A stretch of 64,000 nt of DNA from TK10-74A sp965217625 (GCA_965217625.1 OZ244557.1:62001-126000); one strand, 5' to 3'; numbered from the stretch's first letter, positions 49,515-57,843 are shown. Numbers and translations: made by a program. The notes: generated by a model not told the origin, from the sequence alone.

Positions 49515-49595
49515 CGCGCAGTCGGACTGCACACTTGGGCCCGCGCAGTAGGACTGCACAGTTGGGCCCGCGCAGTAGGACTGCACACTTGGGGA
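49515..49595 (+). repeat. Three 27-base hairpin repeats in the nrdJ leader
   Basis: Units at 49515-49541, 49542-49568 and 49569-49595 differ at only a few positions. Each contains GCAGT(C/A)GGACTGC, a five-pair stem with a (C/A)GG loop, followed by ACA(C/G)TTGGG. In the last unit TTGGGGAAG is the ribosome site of nrdJ. Tandem GGA-bearing hairpins next to a ribosome site suggest binding of a translational regulator; a DNA operator is equally possible. Confidence 0.75.
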
Positions 49596-49602
49596 AGTTG
49601 CG

Positions 49603-52524
49603 ATGGCTCCCATGGACGCCCCACACGATGACAGCGCCCTGATCGACGCGCCGGCCGAGGCCGCGTACGTGGAGGCCGCCGCCCCCGCCGATCCCGGCCT
49701 GGGCGCCGCCGCTCCCCTGATCCGGCGGCGCTTCACCGTCGCCGGGGAGAGCCCCTACGACGCCATCGCCTGGGAGCGCCGCACGGCCTCGATCATCTCC
49801 GACGGCGGCGAGGTCATCTTCGAACAGGCCGACGTCGAGGTGCCCGCCTCCTGGTCGATGAACGCCACCAACATCGTCGCCTCCAAGTACTTCTACGGCG
49901 GTGTCAACACCCCCGCCCGCGAAAACTCCGTGCGCCAGCTCATCGACCGCGTGGTCGACACGATCGGCCGCTGGGGCCGTGAGGGCGGCTACTTCGACGA
50001 CGGCGAGTCCGGCGTCTTCGAGTCCGAGCTGCGCTACCTGCTGGTCAATCAGTACGCCGCCTTCAACAGCCCCGTCTGGTTCAACGTCGGCGTCGAGCCC
50101 GAGCCGCAGTGCTCCGCCTGCTTCATCAACTCCGTGGAGGACTCCATGGAGTCGATCATGGACCTCGCCACCCGCGAGGCACTGCTCTTCAAGTGGGGCA
50201 GCGGCACCGGCAGCAACCTCTCCACCATCCGCTCCAGCAAAGAGGCGCTGTCGGGCGGGGGCGTGCCCTCGGGCCCCGTCTCCTTCATGCGCGGCTACGA
50301 CGCCTTCGCCAACGTCATCAAGTCGGGCGGCAAGACGCGCCGCGCCGCCAAGATGATCATCCTCAACGCCGACCACCCCGACATCATGGAGTTCGTCTGG
50401 TGCAAGGCCGCCGAGGAGCGCAAGGCCTGGTCGCTGATCGCCGCCGGCTACGACGGCTCCCTCAACGGCGACGCCTACTCCTCCGTCGCCTTCCAGAACG
50501 CCAACCACAGCGTGCGCGTCAGCGACGACTTCATGCGCGCCGTCGAGGACGACAGCAGCTACTGGACCCGCGCCGTCACGACCAACGAGCCCGTCGACGA
50601 GGTGCGCGCCCGCGACGTGCTGCGCGGCATCGCCGAAGCGACGCACCAGTGCGGCGACCCCGGCATGCAGTTCGACTCGACCATCAACGACTGGAACCCC
50701 TGCTCCAGCACGGACCGCATCTACGCCTCGAACCCCTGCTCCGAGTACATGTTCCTCGACGACACGGCCTGCAACCTGGCCTCGCTCAACCTGCTCAAGT
50801 TCTACGACCTCGACGCCCACCGCTTCGACGCCGAGGCCTTCAAGCACGCCGCCCACGTCCTCATCACGGCGCAGGAGATCCTGGTCTCCAACGCCTCCTA
50901 CCCCTCGCCGCAGATCCGCGAGAACAGCGAGCAGTTCCGCCCCCTGGGGCTGGGCTACACCAACCTCGGCGCGCTGCTCATGGCCCGCGGCCTGGCCTAC
51001 GACTCGCCCGAGGGGCGCGGCCTGGCTGGGGCGATCACGGCCACCATGACCGGCGAGGCCTACGCCCAATCGGCCCGCGTCGCCCGGCGCGTCGGCCCCT
51101 TCGCGGCCTACCACGCCAACCGCGACCCCTTCCTGCGCGTGATCGGCAAGCACCGCGACGCCGTCGCCGGCATCGAGGCGCTCGACAGCGTCCCCGCCGG
51201 CCTGCGCGACGCCGCCCAGGGCGCCTGGGACCAGGCCCTGCGCCTGGGCCGCCGCTACGGCTATCGCAACGCCCAGGCCACCGTCCTCGCGCCCACCGGC
51301 ACGATCGCCTTCATGATGGATTGCGACACCACCGGCGTGGAGCCCGACATCGCGCTCGTCAAGTACAAGAACCTGTCGGGCGGCGGCTACATGAAGATCG
51401 TCAACCGCACCGTCCCGGCCGCCCTCGCCCGCCTCGGCTACGACGCCGCCGGCCGCGATCGCATCGTCGCCCACATCGACGCCCAGGGCACGATCGAGGG
51501 CGCCCCCGGCCTCGACGAGGCCCACCTGCCGATCTTCGATTGCGCCTTCAAGGCCGCCAACGGCGAGCGCAGCATCGAGCCCATGGGCCACGTCCGCATG
51601 ATGGGCGCCGCCCAGCCGTTCCTCTCCGGCGCGATCTCGAAGACCGTCAACGTGCCCGAGGCCGCCAGCGCCGACGAGATCATGCAGACCTACATCGACG
51701 CCTGGAAGCTGGGCGTCAAGGCCGTCGCCATCTACCGCGACAACTCCAAGCGCATCCAGCCCCTCGAGACCACGCAGCGCGTCGACGGCGCCAAGCTGGT
51801 CGCCGCGGAGGCCCCCGCCGACTACGCCGCCGCCGCCCCCGTCCCCTCGTCCCCCGCGGACGCGCCGACGATCGTCGATGAGGCCGTGACCCCGCCCGCC
51901 TACCGCCGCCACCGCCTGCCCGATGACCGCCACGCCGTGATCCACAAGTTCAGCGTCGGCGAGCACGAGGGCTACCTCACCGTCGGCGAGTACGCCGGCG
52001 GCGAGCCCGGCGAGCTCTTCATCCACATCTCCAAGGAGGGCTCCACGGTCTCCGGCCTGATGGACGCCGTCGGCGCGCTGACCAGCGTCGCGCTGCAGTC
52101 CGGCGTGCCGGTGGAGACCCTGGTGCGCAAGTTCAGCCACTCGCGCTTCGAGCCCAGCGGCTGGACCCGCAACCCGCAGATGGGCTACGCCAGCTCGATC
52201 CTCGACTACGTCTTCCGCTGGATGGGCATGCGCTACCTCGACACCGAGCGCAGCGACGTCGCCGCCGGGCAGGCTCCCCTGCCGCTGCAGCCCGCCGACC
52301 CCGCCGCGCCGGCCGGCGGCGGCGGCGCGCCCTCCGTCGGCGACGCCGTCGTGCCCGGCTTCCTCAGCACCCTGCCCATGGCGTCCGCCACCCGGCAGCG
52401 CCCCGTCGGGGAGTTTCAGAACCAGCTCGACGCACCGCTGTGCCCCGAATGTGGGCACGTGATGGTGCGCAACGGCAGTTGCTACCGCTGCTTCAACTGC
52501 GGTGCGACGTCGGGATGCAGTTAG
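49603..52524 (+). CDS. nrdJ: Adenosylcobalamin-dependent (class II) ribonucleotide reductase
   Basis: The 973-residue enzyme reduces ribonucleotides to deoxyribonucleotides using adenosylcobalamin as radical source. Diagnostic segments: NQYAAFNSPVWFNVGVEPEP, CSACFINSVEDSMESI with the reducing Cys, KWGSGTGSNLSTIRSSKEAL, NPCSEYMFLDDTACNLASLN with N-x-C-x-E catalytic residues, and ATVLAPTGTIAFMMDCDTTG. A C-terminal extension and zinc-finger tail CPECGHVMVRNGSCYRC follow. No small subunit is needed. ATG 49603 follows GGGGAAG. Regulation by NrdR is suggested by the upstream boxes. Confidence 0.96.
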   Translation: MAPMDAPHDDSALIDAPAEAAYVEAAAPADPGLGAAAPLIRRRFTVAGESPYDAIAWERRTASIISDGGEVIFEQADVEVPASWSMNATNIVASKYFYGGVNTPARENSVRQLIDRVVDTIGRWGREGGYFDDGESGVFESELRYLLVNQYAAFNSPVWFNVGVEPEPQCSACFINSVEDSMESIMDLATREALLFKWGSGTGSNLSTIRSSKEALSGGGVPSGPVSFMRGYDAFANVIKSGGKTRRAAKMIILNADHPDIMEFVWCKAAEERKAWSLIAAGYDGSLNGDAYSSVAFQNANHSVRVSDDFMRAVEDDSSYWTRAVTTNEPVDEVRARDVLRGIAEATHQCGDPGMQFDSTINDWNPCSSTDRIYASNPCSEYMFLDDTACNLASLNLLKFYDLDAHRFDAEAFKHAAHVLITAQEILVSNASYPSPQIRENSEQFRPLGLGYTNLGALLMARGLAYDSPEGRGLAGAITATMTGEAYAQSARVARRVGPFAAYHANRDPFLRVIGKHRDAVAGIEALDSVPAGLRDAAQGAWDQALRLGRRYGYRNAQATVLAPTGTIAFMMDCDTTGVEPDIALVKYKNLSGGGYMKIVNRTVPAALARLGYDAAGRDRIVAHIDAQGTIEGAPGLDEAHLPIFDCAFKAANGERSIEPMGHVRMMGAAQPFLSGAISKTVNVPEAASADEIMQTYIDAWKLGVKAVAIYRDNSKRIQPLETTQRVDGAKLVAAEAPADYAAAAPVPSSPADAPTIVDEAVTPPAYRRHRLPDDRHAVIHKFSVGEHEGYLTVGEYAGGEPGELFIHISKEGSTVSGLMDAVGALTSVALQSGVPVETLVRKFSHSRFEPSGWTRNPQMGYASSILDYVFRWMGMRYLDTERSDVAAGQAPLPLQPADPAAPAGGGGAPSVGDAVVPGFLSTLPMASATRQRPVGEFQNQLDAPLCPECGHVMVRNGSCYRCFNCGATSGCS

Positions 52525-52634
52525 GAGTTGGCCAGCAGCAAGCCGTCCGGCCCGCTCACGCGCGCCGGGCAACCTAATCAGCGCATCAGGCGTGGGGTAG
52601 AGCCGCCGACCCTCATTCCCACGCTGCGGCGATC

Positions 52635-52661
52635 GAGGCCCGGGACCGTATCCCGGGCCTC
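52635..52661 (+). terminator. Intrinsic terminator after nrdJ
   Basis: GAGGCCCGGGA and TCCCGGGCCTC form an 11-pair stem around CCGTA, followed by TTCGTGTCT. It lies 110 bases after the nrdJ stop. Confidence 0.75.
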
Positions 52662-52667
52662 TTCGTG

Positions 52668-52747
52668 TCTGCATCCAACCGTGTCCGCATACGGTCGTGC
52701 CTGCATACACTGGCTCCTGCATACACTGGCTCCTGCTTACACTGGCG
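52668..52747. repeat. Five 16-base iterons upstream of the HEPN-like gene
   Basis: Two 16-base units (52700-52715 and 52716-52731, core CTGCATACACTGGCT) are identical. A third (52732-52747) differs slightly, and two degenerate units precede at 52668-52683 and 52684-52699. They sit between the nrdJ terminator and the ribosome site of the gene at 52777, an operator-like position. Confidence 0.7.
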
Positions 52748-52776
52748 GGCGAACATTTAGGAGGTTCGACGACAAC

Positions 52777-53433
52777 ATGGCCAAGACGATGATCGACGCG
52801 GTCCCCATGCCGCCCCGCTCCCACGAGACGACCGACGCCTGGAAGATCCTCAAGTACGCCCAGCAGAGCGCCCGCAGCTTCCTCGGCCTCTTCGACGACC
52901 TAAGCGACCTCAACATCACGCCGTCGGACGAGAAGCAGGACCTGCTGCGCGCGATGGTCGTCGCCGCCGGCATCGGCCTTGAGTCGGCGACGCGGGAGCT
53001 GGGCCGCAACGCGCTGCCGGGCATGCTCAACCGCGGCAACGTCGCGGCCAGCGACGCCGCGCACGCCTACATGAAGGGTCGGCTGCGCGAGAAGTCGGCC
53101 GAGCTCAAGCAGCTCGCGGCCGTGCTCTCCTCGCCCCCGCCCCGGGCCGGGGTGGCCGACCTCATCGCGGCCGACATGACTTCCCGCGATCTGACCGTCG
53201 GCCGCCTGGCGGCGCTGGCGGACTTCTTCGCCGGCGACGAGACGCTGCGGAAGCCCCTGGGCCCGCTGCGGGAGGCGATCGCCTGCCGCAACGAGATCGT
53301 CGATGAGATGGACCTCGACCCGGCCGGCCGGCGCGAGCGCTTCGTGCGCGACCGCGACGACATGGTCGAGCACGCGAACACGCTGCTGGCCTGCGGCTTC
53401 GACTTCGTGCGCAACGCCGACGAGCGGCTCTAG
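52777..53433 (+). CDS. HEPN-like helical protein, 218 aa
   Basis: ATG 52777 follows AGGAGG at a 12-base distance; the frame is open upstream through the repeats but without a start signal. The protein is helical: DAWKILKYAQQSARSFLGLF, LLRAMVVAAGIGLESATREL, FAGDETLRKPLGPLREAIAC, then RNEIVDEMDLDPAGRRERFV. The last resembles the RiboL-PSP-HEPN motif R-N-x-I-V-H-E-M-D, but the catalytic His is Asp, so nuclease activity is doubtful. It may be a regulator or decoy. The assignment is tentative. Confidence 0.6.
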   Translation: MAKTMIDAVPMPPRSHETTDAWKILKYAQQSARSFLGLFDDLSDLNITPSDEKQDLLRAMVVAAGIGLESATRELGRNALPGMLNRGNVAASDAAHAYMKGRLREKSAELKQLAAVLSSPPPRAGVADLIAADMTSRDLTVGRLAALADFFAGDETLRKPLGPLREAIACRNEIVDEMDLDPAGRRERFVRDRDDMVEHANTLLACGFDFVRNADERL

Positions 53434-53445
53434 CGCCGGCGTCCC

Positions 53446-54414
53446 CTACGACTCGGCGATCAGCCGCCGCCGCTCGTTCTCGAAGTCGACGCGGCTCAGC
53501 CCGCCGCCGCGGTACCGCTGCTCCAACTCCGCGATCTTCTCCATCGTCGTCGTGGCGCGTGGCGAGTACTCGATCGGCCCCGACGGCCCGCCCGCCGGGG
53601 GCGGCGCATGACGATCGGGCCGTCGCGGCGGCATTCCCGCGCCGGGGCCCGGCCGCGACGCCGGTGGTCGCGGCGGCGCCCCCGATGTCGAGCCCGGCCC
53701 TTGCTGTTGCCACGGTGGCGTCCCGCCCGGCCACATCGGCCGGTCGTCGGGCAGCCGATCGTGGGGCCGCTCGGGCCGGCTCGATCGCTCCGGCGCCCGC
53801 GACACCGGCCGCGACCCCGTCCCCGTCGGCGCAGCGCCCGTCGATCCCCGCGGCTCGGGCGGCCGAGACCGGGCCGGCCCCGGCGCCCGTCCCGGCCGCG
53901 CCACCGGCGCCGGCGGCAGCACGACCGCGGGCCTGCGCGATGTCATCCCGTCCGGCTGCCGCCGCTCGTAGCCCGTCGCCGGTCGCGCCTCGGCGTTGAC
54001 CACGGCGCTGCCCGCCAGGACGTCGTGCAGCGTTTGCCGCGACGGCGAGCGCAGCGCCCAGAGCGCGCTCAGCGGCAGCAGCGGCGTCAGCAGTAGCGCC
54101 AGCACGCCGTCGCGGAACCACACGCCGCCGCCCCCCATCGCCGAGCCGTCGGCCCGCACGACGCGCAGCCCCAGCATCCGCTTCGCCGGCGACTGCCCCC
54201 CGCCCGCCGTGACGCCCAGCCAGATCCACCAGCCCACGCCCAGGCAGACCACGAACAGCGCCAGGTCGAGCAGGCGGCCGGCCAGCCGTCGCGACCCCGA
54301 GGCCGCGTACAGCCCGGCGCCGGGGTCGGCGTTGAGCACCTTGCAGTTGGCGCAGAACCCGCCCTCCCCGCGGGGGAGCCCGCAGCGCTCACAGGTCGCC
54401 GTGCGGTACTGCAT
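53446..54414 (-). CDS. Zinc-ribbon/RDD/SHOCT membrane protein (first of a tandem pair)
   Basis: The 322-residue protein has an N-terminal zinc ribbon (CERCGLPRGEGGFCANC) and an RDD membrane domain (SGSRRLAGRLLDLALFVVCL to QSPAKRMLGLRVVRADG). A long Pro/Arg/Gly-rich cytoplasmic linker and a C-terminal SHOCT motif follow (EKIAELEQRYRGGGLSRVDF). RDD proteins are small polytopic membrane proteins of mostly unknown role. The start ATG 54414 follows GGGGAG. It is a paralogue of the gene 17 bases upstream. Confidence 0.85.
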   Translation of the reverse strand: MQYRTATCERCGLPRGEGGFCANCKVLNADPGAGLYAASGSRRLAGRLLDLALFVVCLGVGWWIWLGVTAGGGQSPAKRMLGLRVVRADGSAMGGGGVWFRDGVLALLLTPLLPLSALWALRSPSRQTLHDVLAGSAVVNAEARPATGYERRQPDGMTSRRPAVVLPPAPVARPGRAPGPARSRPPEPRGSTGAAPTGTGSRPVSRAPERSSRPERPHDRLPDDRPMWPGGTPPWQQQGPGSTSGAPPRPPASRPGPGAGMPPRRPDRHAPPPAGGPSGPIEYSPRATTTMEKIAELEQRYRGGGLSRVDFENERRRLIAES

Positions 54415-54431
54415 CGATCGCGATCTCCCCG

Positions 54432-55106
54432 CTAGTCCCGGTTCAGGACCTCTCGGCGACGGCGCTCGTACTCCTCGGCGCCGATCTCGCCGCGCTCCCA
54501 CATCCGACGCAGCGCCCGCAACCGCGCCTGCGTGTCGGCCGACGCGTACGACTCCGGTCCGCCCGGCGCGGGCGCCCCGGGGCCGGGCGGCGAGGGTGCA
54601 TCCATCGGGCCGCGCCGCGCCGTCCGCTCCCCGAGCCCCAGCGGCGCATACACGATCACCGTGTCGACCACCTTGTCGTGCAGCGTCTGCTTCTGCCGGT
54701 CGAACAAGATCCAGAGCATGTCGACCAGCGGCACGATGCCCCCCGACAGCGACGACAGCAGGATCCCGAACAGCAGCCACAGGACCACCACGTCGCGCAC
54801 CCAGACCCGTTCGTAGCTCGCGAGGTCCGCCTCGCGCTGCACGACGATGTAGGTGTTGAGCAGCCGCTTCGCCGGCGACTGCGACGTCTGCGCGGTGAAG
54901 TGCATCCAGATCAGCCAGCCGACGCCGAACGTCACCACGAAGAGCAGCGAATCGAGTAGGTACTCGGCCAGGCGCCGCCAGCGCGAGGCCAGCATCACGC
55001 TCTGGCCGCCGGCCAGCGTCAGCACGCCGCAGGCGCGGCAGGCCATCTCCTGGCCCCGGCGCAGGCCGCAGTGCTCGCAGACGGGATCCGGGGCGGTTGT
55101 CGACAT
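54432..55106 (-). CDS. Zinc-ribbon/RDD/SHOCT membrane protein (second of a tandem pair)
   Basis: The 224-residue paralogue has the same order: zinc ribbon CEHCGLRRGQEMACRAC, RDD domain (ASRWRRLAEYLLDSLLFVVT, QSPAKRLLNTYIVVQREADL, DVVVLWLLFGILLSSLSGGI) and SHOCT tail (LRALRRMWERGEIGAEEYER). The linker is much shorter than in its neighbour. The start ATG 55106 follows GAGGGA. The pair probably arose by tandem duplication and may form hetero-oligomers. Confidence 0.87.
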   Translation of the reverse strand: MSTTAPDPVCEHCGLRRGQEMACRACGVLTLAGGQSVMLASRWRRLAEYLLDSLLFVVTFGVGWLIWMHFTAQTSQSPAKRLLNTYIVVQREADLASYERVWVRDVVVLWLLFGILLSSLSGGIVPLVDMLWILFDRQKQTLHDKVVDTVIVYAPLGLGERTARRGPMDAPSPPGPGAPAPGGPESYASADTQARLRALRRMWERGEIGAEEYERRRREVLNRD

Positions 55107-55158
55107 GCCGTCCCTCGACGGCGGCGGATCGTTGGTGGTCCGCGCGCTCCCAGGAGCA

Positions 55159-55164
55159 TACGAT
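55159..55164 (+). promoter_or_regulatory. -10 hexamer TACGAT, leaderless promoter for the cofD operon
   Basis: TACGAT is followed by six bases and ATG 55171. AGGAG further upstream is too distant and would lie outside such a transcript. Confidence 0.45.
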
Positions 55165-55170
55165 CCCTGC

Positions 55171-55518
55171 ATGCGAATCACGATCCCCCAGTTGCACGGG
55201 GCCGCGGTCGAGGACGAGCGCCAGCTCGACGGCTCCCGCCACCTCACCGTCGACCTCGCCGATGCGATGGGCGGCTGGTACTGCTCGCTGCACGCAATCC
55301 TCGACCGCGAGGGCGGCCTGCGCGAGGCGGAGCTCGAGTTGGACTCGCCCGACGGCCCCTGGTCGGGCGCGCTGGCCGCCGTCGAGCGCGCGGGCGCCGA
55401 GAGCCCGCTGCGCCTCCTCGCCACCTTCGAGGACGCCGGCTTCGAGATCGGCCTCGACCTGCGCGAGTCCGACGACGGCGACGGCTTCCGCGCCACCCTC
55501 ACGCCGCAAGACGACTGA
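55171..55518 (+). CDS. Hypothetical protein, 115 aa
   Basis: The product starts MRITIPQLHGAAVEDERQLD and is predicted beta-rich with GSRHLTVDLADAMGGWYCSL and LLATFEDAGFEIGLDLRESD; it is strongly acidic. It lies 18 bases before cofD in the same direction and is probably co-transcribed. I do not recognise the family; a link to F420 metabolism is only positional. Confidence 0.6.
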   Translation: MRITIPQLHGAAVEDERQLDGSRHLTVDLADAMGGWYCSLHAILDREGGLREAELELDSPDGPWSGALAAVERAGAESPLRLLATFEDAGFEIGLDLRESDDGDGFRATLTPQDD

Positions 55519-55536
55519 GCGAACCGGAGTCCGCCA

Positions 55537-56532
55537 ATGCCCCCAGCGCCCGAGCTCGCCAGCGGCCCCATCGTCGTCATCGCCGGGGGCGTCGGCGCGG
55601 CCCGATTCCTCGAGGGCGCGCTCGCGGCCTTCCCTCCCGCCGAGGTCGTCGCCATCGTCAACGTGGGCGATGACCTCGAGATCGCCGGCCTGCACATCAG
55701 CCCCGACCTCGACACCGTCACCTACACCCTCGCCGGCCTCGTCAACCCCGACACCGGCTGGGGCGTCCGCGGCGACCGCTTCACCGCCCTCGACCGCCTC
55801 CGTGCTCTGGGCGGCAGCGGCTGGTTCACCCTGGGCGACACCGACCTGGGCACGCACCTCTATCGCACCGAGCGCCTCCGGGCCGGCGCGCCGCTGAGCG
55901 CCGTGACCGCCGAGATCGCCGCCGCCTCGGGCGTCGGCTGCGCCATCCTGCCCGTCAGCGACGGACGCCTGCGCACCATCGTGCAGACCGACGCCGGCGA
56001 GCTGCCCTTCCAGGAGTACTTCGTGCGCCGCCGCCAGGCCGACGCCGTCCGCGGCCTGCGCTTCGAGGGCGCGGAATCCGTCGCGCCCGCCCCCGGCGTG
56101 CAGGAGGCGCTGACCCGGGCCCGCGCCATCGTCATCGCGCCCAGCAACCCCTTCCTCTCGATCGGGCCCGTGCTGGCCGTCCCCGGCCTGCGCGACTGCC
56201 TCCTCACGACCGCCGCCCCCGTGGCCGCGGTGAGCCCCATCGTCGCTGGCGCCGCCATCAAGGGGCCCGCGGCCGCGATCATGCGCAGCCTCGGCCACGA
56301 CGTCTCCGCCCTCGGCGTCGCCCGCCTCTACGCCGACCTGATCGACGTCTTCGTCATCGACCAGCAGGACGCCGCGCTCGTCCCCGTCATCGAGCGGGAG
56401 ACCGGCGTACGCTGCCTCGCCACGCAGACGCTGATGCACGGCCCCGACGAGAAGCGCGCCCTGGCGCAGCGCACCGTCGAGGCGGCGCTGGCAGCGGCGC
56501 GGCGGCGCGGGAGCGGTGAGTCCGATGCCTAA
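55537..56532 (+). CDS. cofD: 2-phospho-L-lactate transferase (CofD/FbiA)
   Basis: The 331-residue enzyme joins the lactyl- or enolpyruvyl-phosphate unit to 7,8-didemethyl-8-hydroxy-5-deazariboflavin, giving F420-0 (or its dehydro form). Family motifs: IVVIAGGVGAARFLEGALAA, VNVGDDLEIAGLHISPDLDT, LGDTDLGTHLYRTERLRAGA, VIAPSNPFLSIGPVLAVPGL and VSPIVAGAAIKGPAAAIMRS. It overlaps cofC by eight bases, forming an F420 operon. Genes for FO synthase and the glutamyl ligase are not in the window. Confidence 0.95.
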   Translation: MPPAPELASGPIVVIAGGVGAARFLEGALAAFPPAEVVAIVNVGDDLEIAGLHISPDLDTVTYTLAGLVNPDTGWGVRGDRFTALDRLRALGGSGWFTLGDTDLGTHLYRTERLRAGAPLSAVTAEIAAASGVGCAILPVSDGRLRTIVQTDAGELPFQEYFVRRRQADAVRGLRFEGAESVAPAPGVQEALTRARAIVIAPSNPFLSIGPVLAVPGLRDCLLTTAAPVAAVSPIVAGAAIKGPAAAIMRSLGHDVSALGVARLYADLIDVFVIDQQDAALVPVIERETGVRCLATQTLMHGPDEKRALAQRTVEAALAAARRRGSGESDA

Positions 56533-57208
56533 CGCCCTGGTCGAGGCCGTCGTCCCGGTGCGCGGGCTGCCCGCCGGCAAGGCCCGGCTCGCCCGCCTGC
56601 TGACGATCGAGCAGCGCAACCGCCTCGTCCGCGCCATGCTCGGCGACGTCGTGCGCGCGCTGCAGGCCGCCCGCCGCGTCGACCGCGTCACGATCGTCAG
56701 CCGCGACATCGCCGCCCGCCGCGAGGCCGGACGCCTCGGCGTCGAGTTCCTGCGCCAGGCCCCCGGCCAGGCGGGCCTCAACGCCGCCCTGCGTGACGCG
56801 CAGGCCCGCGTCGCCGAGGCCGGCGCGCTGCTCATCGTGCCCGCCGACCTGCCCCTGATCCGCCCGGCCGACATCGACTCCCTGGTGGCGGCCGCCTCGC
56901 CCCCCGCCGCTGGTCCCGCCGTCGCCCTCGCCCCCGCCGAGGACGGCGGCACCAACGGCCTTTGCCTGCGCCCCCCGTCCGTCATCGAGCCGGCCTACGG
57001 CCCCGGCTCCGCCGCCCGCCACGAGCGCGCCGCCATCGCCGCCGGCGCGGCCTTCACGGCCGTGCGATCGGAGCGCTGGGCGCTCGATGTCGATTGGCCC
57101 GAGGATCTCGCCCGGCTGCTCGCCCTGGCCGGCGCGGCGGAACTCGAGACTGTGCGCTGCCTGCACTCGCCCGGCTTCCCCTCGTGGGGCGGCGCGAGCC
57201 TGCGCTAG
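56525..57208 (+). CDS. cofC: Phospholactate/phosphoenolpyruvate guanylyltransferase (CofC/FbiD)
   Basis: The 227-residue nucleotidyltransferase makes the GDP-activated three-carbon substrate used by CofD. Motifs: VVPVRGLPAGKARLARLL (nucleotide-binding loop), RNRLVRAMLGDVVRALQAAR, GALLIVPADLPLIRPADIDS with the metal-binding Asp, and DGGTNGLCLRPP. The C-terminus ALDVDWPEDLARLLAL is typical of the family. ATG 56525 is preferred; GTG 56516 in frame has a ribosome site too close. The stop overlaps the convergent methyltransferase gene by four bases. Confidence 0.93.
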   Translation: MPNALVEAVVPVRGLPAGKARLARLLTIEQRNRLVRAMLGDVVRALQAARRVDRVTIVSRDIAARREAGRLGVEFLRQAPGQAGLNAALRDAQARVAEAGALLIVPADLPLIRPADIDSLVAAASPPAAGPAVALAPAEDGGTNGLCLRPPSVIEPAYGPGSAARHERAAIAAGAAFTAVRSERWALDVDWPEDLARLLALAGAAELETVRCLHSPGFPSWGGASLR

Positions 57209-57831
57209 CCGTCCTCGCCGCGCACCCCTTGTGCGACCGTATGCCGCGGCCCCTGGCGCGCCTTGTGGTAGTTCCCGAACACCGCCTCGAACCGCCGTCG
57301 GACATAACGACGCAGCCCGTTCACCGTCACCACCACCAGCGACCCCGACGGCCCCAGCCGCTCCCACGCCTCGAGCAGGATCCCGTCGAGCGCCTCGTTG
57401 CCGGCCTGCGCCGGCAGGTTCGAGACGATCAGGTCGTGCGGGCCCGGCGGCGCGTCGCGGAAGCCGGGGCTCAGCGACGCGCGCGCGTTCGTCAGCCCGG
57501 CCGCCTCGATGTTGGCCGCGCAGGTCTCGACGGCCAGCACGTCCTTATCGATCAGCGCCACCTCCGCGTCCGGCCAGAGCGCCGCGAGCGTCAGCCCCAG
57601 CGCGCCGTAGCCGCAGCCGAAGTCGAGCACCCGCGACGCCGGCGGCAGCGCGATCAGCTCGCCCAGCAGCAGCGCCGTCCCCTCGTCGATGCCCTTCGCC
57701 GAGAACAGCCCCCAGGCGCTCGTCAGCCGCAGCGTCCGCCCCGGCAGCGCCACCTCGACCACGGGCGGCTGCGCCAGCCGCTCGCGGATCGTCTGTCGGG
57801 TAGCGTCGCCGTCGGTCGCATCCTTCGCCAT
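57205..57831 (-). CDS. RsmC-like class I methyltransferase
   Basis: The 208-residue protein has the MTS-domain pattern: SAWGLFSAKGIDEGTALLLG, motif I SRVLDFGCGYGALGLTLAAL, EVALIDKDVLAVETCAANIE, and LIVSNLPAQAG at motif IV, where rRNA guanine methyltransferases carry N-P-P-F/Y. The altered motif IV (N-L-P-A) makes the substrate uncertain. Only the catalytic half of RsmC is present. A TAGGCT six bases before ATG 57831 suggests leaderless transcription. Confidence 0.85.
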   Translation of the reverse strand: MAKDATDGDATRQTIRERLAQPPVVEVALPGRTLRLTSAWGLFSAKGIDEGTALLLGELIALPPASRVLDFGCGYGALGLTLAALWPDAEVALIDKDVLAVETCAANIEAAGLTNARASLSPGFRDAPPGPHDLIVSNLPAQAGNEALDGILLEAWERLGPSGSLVVVTVNGLRRYVRRRFEAVFGNYHKARQGPRHTVAQGVRGEDG

Positions 57832-57837
57832 CGGGCG

Positions 57838-57843
57838 AGCCTA
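57838..57843 (-). promoter_or_regulatory. -10 hexamer TAGGCT, leaderless promoter
   Basis: On the minus strand TAGGCT is followed by six bases and ATG 57831. Confidence 0.5.

Noticed and set aside
49515..49595. CRISPR-like short repeat array
   Set aside because: The units are directly contiguous with no spacers, and no cas genes are in the window.
52528..52776. Coding extension of the HEPN-like gene through the iterons
   Set aside because: The stretch contains an intrinsic terminator and repeats and lacks a ribosome site.
49450..52824. Open frame of 1124 codons on the minus strand opposite nrdJ
   Set aside because: It is a high-GC shadow of the real gene: composition is Gly/Asp/Val-rich low complexity, there are no domain motifs, and nrdJ on the plus strand has full catalytic motifs.
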